A stretch of DNA of 9,616 nt from CF-161 sp035259145 (GTDB lineage: Bacteria; Chloroflexota; Dormibacteria; Dormibacterales; Dormibacteraceae), in contig DATFWQ010000078.1 in NCBI GenBank assembly GCA_035259145.1, positions 1-9,616 on the forward strand, given 5' to 3'. A model generated the notes under the pieces. That model was not told where the DNA came from and searched no databases. It saw nothing but the letters and a program-made list of their open reading frames with translations. Shown piece by piece: positions 1 through 4,711 of this stretch; position 1 is the stretch's first letter, and each line of letters opens with the position of its first letter. The position numbers and the translations under genes were made by a program.

Positions 1-234
1 GATCCGGAACAGCCAGGCTTTGAGGTTGGTGCCAGGCGTGAAACGCCACTGAGAGGCGAGGGCGCGCAGCACCGCTTCCTGAGCCAGGTCGGCCGCCTCG
101 TCTGGGTCACGGCTCAGCGACCAGGCGAACCTGAAGAGTCGCGGCTGGAGTGCGGCGATCTGCTCCGCTATGGGGCCCTCATCCAGCCCGGCCGCGTCGG
201 CCATCAGCCCAGCATAGATGTGGTCCTCGGACAC
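1..234 (-). CDS. ECF-type RNA polymerase sigma factor, N-terminal part
   Basis: The minus strand reads 78 codons from a GTG at 234 to the window edge with no stop. An in-frame TAG lies four codons before the GTG, so the start must be this GTG or the ATG at 204. Neither has a good Shine-Dalgarno sequence. Residues 30-60 (PRLFRFAWSL, then DEAADLAQEAVLRAL) match sigma-70 region 2.1-2.2 of ECF factors, the core-polymerase binding helix. The following W-x-F-x-PGTNLKAWLFRI matches the end of region 2, which helps melt and recognise the -10 element. Region 4 would lie left of the window. Family knowledge: such factors redirect RNA polymerase to stress-response promoters, often under an anti-sigma factor. 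The gene diverges from the tlpA-ccdA cluster across 171 bases, so a shared regulatory region is possible but not shown. The class is confident; the regulon is unknown. Confidence 0.88.
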   Translation of the reverse strand, partial: MSEDHIYAGLMADAAGLDEGPIAEQIAALQPRLFRFAWSLSRDPDEAADLAQEAVLRALASQWRFTPGTNLKAWLFRI

Positions 235-266
235 TTCTGTGTGCTACTGCACAACTCTCTATGTGG

Positions 267-291
267 GCTGCTATTTCGTCGGAATAGCAGC
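267..291. promoter_or_regulatory. Strong dyad/hairpin in the divergent sigma/tlpA intergenic region
   Basis: GCTGCTATT (267-275) and AATAGCAGC (283-291) are exact reverse complements separated by seven bases. Two further inner pairs (T-G, C-G) are possible, giving up to 11 stacked pairs. No T-run follows on either strand, so an intrinsic terminator is unlikely. A smaller dyad, TGTGC-TACT-GCACA (240-253), lies next to the sigma GTG start. The position between divergent genes fits an operator or a 5' leader hairpin. The binding factor cannot be told from sequence. Confidence 0.45.
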
Positions 292-375
292 AGCCGGCCG
301 GCGTTGTGCTCTTCGACAGTGCCAAGACCCAAACGCCGCGGGCCGGGCGATGCCAGGCTACGACTATCGGTTGTG

Positions 376-390
376 GGGGGCAAAGCCCCC
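376..390 (+). promoter_or_regulatory. 5' leader hairpin just upstream of the tlpA ribosome binding site
   Basis: GGGGGC (376-381), loop AAA, GCCCCC (385-390) form a perfect six-pair G/C stem. It ends two bases before the GGAG (393-396) that serves the ATG at 406. The stem could protect the leader or affect ribosome loading. No T-tract follows, so it is not an intrinsic terminator. The inference rests on position only. Confidence 0.4.
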
Positions 391-405
391 GCGGAGCAGC
401 AGAGG

Positions 406-1020
406 ATGGCTGTTCGGCCGGCGGCACGCCGCAAGCACGCGGCTCAGAGGCGAGGGCCGAGCTCGAACCAGCTCGCCGTCGCGGGTGGGGCGATCGTGGT
501 CGTTGCCGCGCTCGTCCTGCTAGTCCGCTCGGGAGTCAACGTTCCAGTAGACTCTGGCGGATCGTCCGTCGAGGCTCCCACGGTTGGTGCGGGCTCCCTC
601 GCTGCTGGCCAGCCCGCGCCAGACTTCACAGGGACGACGTTCGACGGTCAGAAGCTGACGCTGTCCAGCCTCCGAGGCAAGCCGGTGTTGTTGAACTTCT
701 TTGCCTCCTGGTGCACGTCCTGCGAGCACGAGCTCCCCGGCATCCAGCAGGAATACCTTGCCCACAAGGACCAGGGCTTCACGGTGGTCGGCGTCAACAG
801 CCTGGAGAACGGCGATGGCGTGGGCTTCTACCACCGGTTCGGACTCACCTTCCCGGCCGTCCATGATCCCGGCCAGCCCGGCAGGATCGGCTCCGTCTAC
901 CAGGTGACCAGCGCGCTCCCCGCCTCTGTCTTCATCGATAAGAGCGGCAACGTCGATCACATCTACCGCGGCGAGATCACAGCCGTCACGATCGAGAACG
1001 ACCTCAAGCGTATCGGCTGA
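406..1020 (+). CDS. tlpA: TlpA/ResA-type membrane-anchored thioredoxin-like protein
   Basis: This 204-residue protein belongs to the TlpA/ResA group of thiol-disulfide oxidoreductases, which reduce or exchange disulfides outside the membrane, classically in cytochrome c maturation. A basic N-terminus (residues 1-20) precedes one membrane helix (about 22-42, rich in Ala/Val/Leu), so the catalytic domain faces outside. The AhpC/TSA-like entry GQPAPDF is at 68-74. The redox motif W-C-T-S-C is at 102-106 (C103, C106). The LPASVFID segment (171-178) carries the cis-proline loop. The frame stays open upstream to 220, but the ATG at 406 is preferred: it has GGAG nine bases away, and the upstream part lacks family features. 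The ccdA start lies 11 bases after the stop, so the two are almost certainly co-transcribed and CcdA probably supplies the electrons. The true target (apocytochrome, heme lyase or other) is not visible. The symbol is by family. Confidence 0.92.
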   Translation: MAVRPAARRKHAAQRRGPSSNQLAVAGGAIVVVAALVLLVRSGVNVPVDSGGSSVEAPTVGAGSLAAGQPAPDFTGTTFDGQKLTLSSLRGKPVLLNFFASWCTSCEHELPGIQQEYLAHKDQGFTVVGVNSLENGDGVGFYHRFGLTFPAVHDPGQPGRIGSVYQVTSALPASVFIDKSGNVDHIYRGEITAVTIENDLKRIG

Positions 1021-1031
1021 CAGGTAGCCGC

Positions 1032-1814
1032 ATGTCCTTCGATCAGGTGACCGTGCCGCTCGCCTTCGCGGCGGGGCTGGCCTCTTTCCTCTCTCCATGC
1101 GTTCTGCCGCTGGTCCCCGCCTACGTCGCCTATCTGGCTCGGCAGGCCCGCCGCGAATCTGCAGCTATCGCTGGCGGCCCGGGCGCGAGGACCACCTTTG
1201 CTCCGTCGACCGCGGAGCAGGCACCACGTATGGCGGTATTCGCAAGCGGGCTTGCCTTTGTGGCCGGCCTGAGCCTGGTCTTCGTCATCTTCTTCTACGC
1301 CCTCAGCTCCCTGCTGATACCGTTCCGGACCATCGTCACCCCGATCGCAGGGGTGTTGGTCATCATCCTCGGTCTGAGTACAGCCGGCCTGTTCCGCTTG
1401 CCGTTCATGGACTACGAATTCAAGGTCTTCGGCAGGGCGCCGGAGCGGCGGGGCTCACTGGGCGGCTTCCTGCTTGGGATCGCATTCGCCGCCGGCTGGA
1501 CCCCCTGTATAGGGATCACCCTCGGCGCCGTCATCAGCTCTGGGATCGCCCGCGGCACCACCGCACAGGGCCTGGTCCTGATGGCCGCTTACTGTCTCGG
1601 GCTGGGCCTGCCCTTCCTGCTTCTAAGCCTGGGGGTCGACCGCGGCGTCGCCCTGGTTCGGGCGCTCGGGCGCCGGCGTCGCGTCATCGACGTGGCCTCC
1701 GGAGGAATTCTGATCGCGATGGGTGCTCTGCTCATGACCAACAATCTGCTCACGCTTACCAGCCTGCTCAGCCGGCTCCTGCCCAGCCAGCTCCGGGACC
1801 CCTTCGGTCTTTGA
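1032..1814 (+). CDS. ccdA: CcdA/DsbD-type cytochrome c biogenesis transmembrane thiol transporter
   Basis: The protein has 260 residues and about six membrane helices, the normal CcdA size. It carries both family signatures: SPCVLPLVPAY at 21-31 with C23, and GWTPCIG at 155-161 with C159. These two cysteines form the membrane disulfide that passes electrons from cytoplasmic thioredoxin to outside partners. A loop of about 35 residues (37-66), rich in Ala, Gly and Arg, separates helices 1 and 2. AGG at 1022-1024, seven bases from the ATG, supports the start. The gene follows the tlpA-like gene with an 11-base gap, the usual donor/acceptor arrangement. Just after the stop is the 10-base palindrome CCGGATCCGG (1820-1829), with a second (CTGGGCCCAG, 1842-1851) further on. 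No full-length DsbD periplasmic domains are present. Other cytochrome c maturation genes (ResB, CcsA) are not in the window, so the pathway is inferred from the family. Confidence 0.95.
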   Translation: MSFDQVTVPLAFAAGLASFLSPCVLPLVPAYVAYLARQARRESAAIAGGPGARTTFAPSTAEQAPRMAVFASGLAFVAGLSLVFVIFFYALSSLLIPFRTIVTPIAGVLVIILGLSTAGLFRLPFMDYEFKVFGRAPERRGSLGGFLLGIAFAAGWTPCIGITLGAVISSGIARGTTAQGLVLMAAYCLGLGLPFLLLSLGVDRGVALVRALGRRRRVIDVASGGILIAMGALLMTNNLLTLTSLLSRLLPSQLRDPFGL

Positions 1815-1881
1815 GGGCGCCGGATCCGGGGTGGGCCACCGCTGGGCCCAGGTTGCTCTACGCTCTGGCCGGAGGTGGGTC

Positions 1882-2553
1882 ATGAACTCGGTGTGCGTGT
1901 TCGACGTCAATGAGACACTCCTCGACCTGCGGGGGATGGACCAGGGGTTTCGGGACGTCTTCGGGGACACGTCGGTCCGCCAGGCCTGGTTCCAGCAGAT
2001 GCTCCAGTCGGCCATGGTGACCATCATCACGGACTCGTACCGCGACTTCGGGACGATCGGCCAGGCAGCTCTCAAGATGGTGGCCGCCAGACGTGGCGTC
2101 GAGCTGAGCGAAGACCGCCTCAGATCGGTCCTGTCCCGAATCAAGGAGCTGCCGCCGCACCGTGAGGTGCCCGGGGCGCTGCAGCGCCTGGCGGAGGCCG
2201 GAGTCCGGCTGGCCGCGCTGACGAACTCGACCCAGCAGGTAGCCGAGGCGCAGCTCTCCAACGCGGGCCTGGTTCCGCTCTTCGAGCAGATCCTCTCGGC
2301 GGACACCGTGCGGCGCCTGAAGCCGGCCTCGGAGCCGTACCTCATGGCGGCGCGGCGCCTGGGGGTAGATCCGGCGCAGGTGCTCCTGGTCGCCGCCCAT
2401 GCCTGGGACGTGGCCGGGGCCATGCACGCCGGCTGTGCCGCGGCCTTTGTCGCTCGACCGGGCATGGTCCTCGACCCACTCGCGCCCGACCCGGTCATCA
2501 TCGCGACTGACCTCGACGAGGTGGCCAACGCCGTGCTCAAGCAGGGCCTATAG
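1882..2553 (+). CDS. Type II haloacid dehalogenase-like (HAD) hydrolase
   Basis: This is a 223-residue HAD-superfamily protein of the L-2-haloacid dehalogenase (type II) group. Motif I is FDVNETL, with D8 as the expected nucleophile. Motif II is LTNST, with T114-N115-S116. K147 lies in RRLKPASEPY. The last motif is AAHAWD (171-176), a form typical of type II dehalogenases in place of the acidic DD of HAD phosphatases. The helical cap lies between about residues 15 and 95. The frame extends upstream to 1831, but GGAGGT at 1871-1876, five bases before the ATG at 1882, fixes the start. The gene lies 67 bases after ccdA on the same strand and may be in the same operon. No link to thiol chemistry is obvious. 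Family activity is hydrolytic dehalogenation of 2-haloacids, but many relatives act on other substrates, so the substrate is not assigned. No signal peptide is seen; it should be cytoplasmic. Confidence 0.88.
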   Translation: MNSVCVFDVNETLLDLRGMDQGFRDVFGDTSVRQAWFQQMLQSAMVTIITDSYRDFGTIGQAALKMVAARRGVELSEDRLRSVLSRIKELPPHREVPGALQRLAEAGVRLAALTNSTQQVAEAQLSNAGLVPLFEQILSADTVRRLKPASEPYLMAARRLGVDPAQVLLVAAHAWDVAGAMHAGCAAAFVARPGMVLDPLAPDPVIIATDLDEVANAVLKQGL

Positions 2554-2586
2554 CGGCCGGCCGGCAGCGGCAGATCCGATCCCGGC

Positions 2587-2997
2587 TCAGTGCGCGTGGC
2601 TTGCCAGTGCTGCCAGGTATCCGGTGATTGCATACAGTGCGGCGTACGTCACGACCATCGTTACACTGACGCTGAGCAGCGTCCGCCAGTGGGCGGCTGC
2701 TCCGGCAATCGAGCAGCTGCGGCGCCGGCGGAGGTAGATGATCGTCGCGGCAGCAGCCACCAGGAGGCCGGCGCCGCGGAAATACCAGGCGTAGCCGTAG
2801 TAGAGCCGGTCACCCAGGGTGACGGCTTCTGCGGCGGTGCTGATCCCGAGCAGAAAGAGAACAACGGGACTCACGCAGCAGACGATCCCGATGACGCCGG
2901 CGCCAACGCCAATCCACAGAGCCCTCAGGTCGGGCGGCCGGCGGTGAGTCGCTGGCCTGCCGGGTTGCCGCTGCGTCCGTGTAAGCATCGTCACCAC
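2587..2997 (-). CDS. Small MerT-like membrane protein with Cys-Cys motif
   Basis: The 136-residue product has a basic N-terminus and three likely membrane helices (about 28-54, 72-90, 106-132). Helix 1 contains G-I-V-C-C-V-S-P (C40, C41), similar to the CC-x-x-P of MerT-type mercury uptake proteins. A third cysteine, C95, follows the basic stretch RRRRSC after helix 2, where MerT-like proteins carry cytoplasmic-side cysteines. The centre has aromatic residues (YYGYAWYFRGAG). Start choice is uncertain: GTG at 2997 or ATG at 2988, both without a convincing Shine-Dalgarno sequence. The gene converges on the HAD gene across 33 bases containing the palindrome CGGCCGGCCG (2554-2563). No merA, merP or MerR regulator is in the window, so mercury transport is only a suggestion. 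A membrane thiol or metal protein related to the nearby TlpA/CcdA system is an alternative. I am confident that it is a real gene and not confident of its function. Confidence 0.7.
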   Translation of the reverse strand: MVTMLTRTQRQPGRPATHRRPPDLRALWIGVGAGVIGIVCCVSPVVLFLLGISTAAEAVTLGDRLYYGYAWYFRGAGLLVAAAATIIYLRRRRSCSIAGAAAHWRTLLSVSVTMVVTYAALYAITGYLAALASHAH

Positions 2998-3375
2998 AAC
3001 ACCGCAGACTGCCAGCTATTCCCGGGCGATTCCGTGGCAGGCGTCACAGAGCCGCGGCGCCACGTTTTCTGATCCTGGGGGGTGCTGCCACGAGCTGGCG
3101 CCGGTGTGACGCGGAATACGCATGCGCCTGAATAGTTGTGCTGGCATGGCCAGCAAGAGGCGGCGCGAGCACGCCCGCCAGCAGCTCGCAGCGCACCCCA
3201 CGGCAGCCTCTGGCGATCGCGCTCGCCGTCGTCATCCGGGCCAGTTCTTCCGCGGCCCTCGCCGGTGACCGCGTCGTGGACGACACGGTTGGCGGCACCC
3301 TGCCGGCGATACCGGACTCCGGTGCAGCTGAACTTCTGCCGGATGGCGCGCTCTGCGAGTGAGGCTTAAGCCCTG
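2998..3375. other. Gene-poor stretch with weak coding traces
   Basis: Between the CC-motif membrane gene and the next plus-strand gene there are 378 bases without a confidently complete gene. The stretch contains overlapping short ORFs on both strands. Two deserve note. One is a minus-strand ORF (3016-3201, or from ATG 3122) ending in CDACHGIARE. The other is a plus-strand pair of frames (3146-3268 and up to 3362) that together look like a frameshifted membrane-anchored or exported protein. No RNA gene, terminator with a T-run or repeat was recognised. Confidence 0.5.
3146..3362 (+). pseudogene. Possible frameshifted remnant of a small membrane-anchored protein
   Basis: An ATG at 3146 begins MASKRRREHARQQLAAHP, a basic N-terminus like that of anchored thioredoxin-type or DUF-type proteins (compare the basic start of the tlpA product here). 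That frame stops at 3268. In the overlapping frame that ends at 3362, a hydrophobic PLAIALAVVI segment is followed by an acidic/Gly-rich tail (DRVVDDTVGGTLPAIPDSG) with high G/C at third positions. Joining the two by one frameshift near 3195-3210 would give basic head, membrane segment and outside tail. No Shine-Dalgarno sequence is visible and no family is recognised. Chance open frames in G+C-rich DNA can look like this, so it is a weak call. Confidence 0.2.
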
Positions 3376-4002
3376 GTGGGAAGGCCTCCCGGGATCAATG
3401 TTGGCCGTCTCTTGATGGTCGCATCGCTCGCAGCCTGGTTAGCTGCCAGTGCGGCGGGGTCCGCAGCAGCGCGAGGACCCTTCGAGTTCGGCACGGCTCG
3501 CTTTTGGGGAGTGCTTCTCGCGGCTTTCCAGGGTCTGGTCCTGCGCCGCCGTGGCGTTTCCTATATGCGCTGGCTGGTCTGGAGCGCGGGCGGCTGGGCG
3601 CTAGGGGCCCTCATTGGGGCCAGGCTGATCTCGGGGGCCGTCCATGGGATAGTGGCCCTGGCATCCGGGAGCCTGGATACGGCCCCGACAGACCTCGTAC
3701 CGACGGTTGCGGTCTTCTGCATTCTGGGTGCAGCGCAGCTGGGTGCGCTGAGAACTCACATGCCGGCCCCACTGACTTGGGTCGCGCTCAACGGGCTGGC
3801 GGGCGTCGTGATCACCTACGTTGAGAGCCCTATCCGGATACTCCTCTTCGCACCGGCCGAAGCAGCGGCTGGCCTGGCGGGGGCAGAGGCGGCGGTGGGC
3901 GCTGCGCTCGGAGCCGTCTACGGGGCGATCACGGCTCCCCAGGTGGCGCGAATCGGGCCGGCGACGAAGCGCCTGGTGCGAGATCAGCGAGCCGAAGGGT
4001 GA
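3376..4002 (+). CDS. Uncharacterised multi-pass membrane protein with internal LR/W repeat
   Basis: The 208-residue hydrophobic protein has about five membrane segments and ends with a short charged tail (TKRLVRDQRAEG). Two copies of a similar unit are visible. Residues 48-80 read L-A-A-F-Q-G-L-V-L-R-R-R, then W67 and GGWALGALI. Residues 117-146 read L-G-A-A-Q-L-G-A-L-R, then W135 and NGLAGVVI. The pattern L-x-A-x-Q-x-x-x-L-R followed by W and a Gly-rich helix resembles a family of uncharacterised, repeat-built membrane proteins that I associate with Chloroflexota; this is from memory, not from a search. The start is the GTG at 3376 (GAGG at 3361-3364, 11 bases away); the ATG at 3415 is the alternative and would still keep the first helix. 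The gene converges on the lipoprotein gene, with their ends 19 bases apart. No catalytic residues are evident and I assign no function. Confidence 0.72.
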   Translation: MGRPPGINVGRLLMVASLAAWLAASAAGSAAARGPFEFGTARFWGVLLAAFQGLVLRRRGVSYMRWLVWSAGGWALGALIGARLISGAVHGIVALASGSLDTAPTDLVPTVAVFCILGAAQLGALRTHMPAPLTWVALNGLAGVVITYVESPIRILLFAPAEAAAGLAGAEAAVGAALGAVYGAITAPQVARIGPATKRLVRDQRAEG

Positions 4003-4021
4003 CTACCGGTGCAAAGGCCTC

Positions 4022-4636
4022 TCAAGCCTGCAGCCGCACCTCATACGCGATGGTGACGGCTGGAGAGTTGAACTTGGTCATGACCAGCCGAAGGGTGAGC
4101 GCGCCCGGGGCCAGGTCGGAGGGCAGCCTTCCCTTCCACTCGCGGGCGGACCCGCCCACCGCTGAGTGCGGTCATCCGGGATCGAACGCCTCGGGGCGCG
4201 AGGCGAGCGCTCCATCGGCGCGCAGAAACAGGGTTGTTGGTCCTCCGACCAGGGGCAGTGTCAGGCTGTTGTCGAACACGCCGCCGGCGGGGACCTTTGG
4301 GCGGTCAGGGGAATCGGACCAGTCCACGGTCGCGCAGCCGGACAGCGGGTGGTCCGCGCTGCACGTCTGGCCCGGACGGCTGGAGTCGTGCAGCCGGACG
4401 ACGAGTGTCCGGCCGGCACCTGGCGCCAGAGCAACAGGCACGCTTGCGCGGATCGTCGACGCCTCGTGGAAGCCTGGCTCGCCGAACGCGGACGCCGCTG
4501 GCAGCCGGTACGTCCCGGCGGCGAGCACCAGTCCCGAGGCCGACGCGCTCGGCGCCGGCGATGCAGCCGGCGCGTTGCCAGGAGCACCGCACGCAAGCAA
4601 CGTCATAGTGAGGGCCAGTAGCCTTGCCACTCTCAC
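4022..4636 (-). pseudogene. Lipoprotein gene interrupted by an in-frame TGA (nonsense mutation or possible selenoprotein)
   Basis: From GTG 4636 the minus strand encodes a signal peptide, MRVARLLALTMTLLACG, with lipobox L-L-A-C (C16). A Pro/Ala/Ser linker (18-35) and a beta-rich outside domain with C92 and C101 (a possible disulfide) follow, and the frame stops at TGA 4172-4174 (codon 155). The same frame continues for 49 more codons to a second TGA at 4022-4024. That part reads like genuine domain sequence (EWKGRLPSDLAPG, then TLRLVMTKFN, then VTIAYEVRLQA) and looks like the last strands of a beta-sandwich. Because the frame is unchanged, a single base change explains the break; an indel does not. 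The alternative start at GTG 4630 changes little. Either the gene makes a 154-residue truncated lipoprotein, or it is a pseudogene, or UGA is read as an amino acid (see the hairpin entry at 4137-4174). The gene is divergent from the molybdopterin oxidoreductase, with 75 bases between. Biochemical function is unknown. Confidence 0.65.
4137..4174 (-). promoter_or_regulatory. SECIS-like hairpin immediately after the in-frame TGA
   Basis: Reading the minus strand after the TGA (4172-4174): CACTC (4164-4168) pairs with GAGTG (4137-4141), GC (4161-4162) pairs with GC (4142-4143), and GGGCG (4153-4157) pairs with CGCCC (4144-4148). This closes a GGTC loop (4149-4152). A single A (4163) and GGT (4158-4160) bulge on the 5' side. 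The loop GGUC begins 20 bases after the UGA. In the E. coli fdhF SECIS, as I recall it, GGUC lies at about base 19 with a bulged U below the upper stem. Resemblance in distance, loop and bulge is seen directly; function is inference. G+C-rich DNA folds readily, so chance is a real alternative. Confidence 0.35.
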
Positions 4637-4711
4637 CCGACACAGCTTGCTGAATGGACGAGGGCAGTTGCAATCACCAACGCGAGCTGCATCTACGCTT
4701 GACTGGGCCGA

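Noticed and set aside
220..405. Upstream extension of the thioredoxin-like frame to 220
   Set aside because: The extension lacks family features, overlaps the sigma-factor start and both hairpins, and the ATG at 406 has its own GGAG.
1820..1851. Palindromes CCGGATCCGG and CTGGGCCCAG between ccdA and the HAD gene
   Set aside because: Short G/C palindromes are common at this base composition; there is no T-run or spacing suggesting a terminator or operator.
1097..1885. Long open frame overlapping ccdA on the same strand
   Set aside because: It is a shadow frame, Arg/Pro/Gly-rich without any motif, while the ccdA frame has clear family signatures.
1623..2633. 336-codon minus-strand open frame across the HAD gene
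   Set aside because: The composition is Ser/Arg/Thr-rich and unlike any protein family, and the HAD motifs on the plus strand explain the region.
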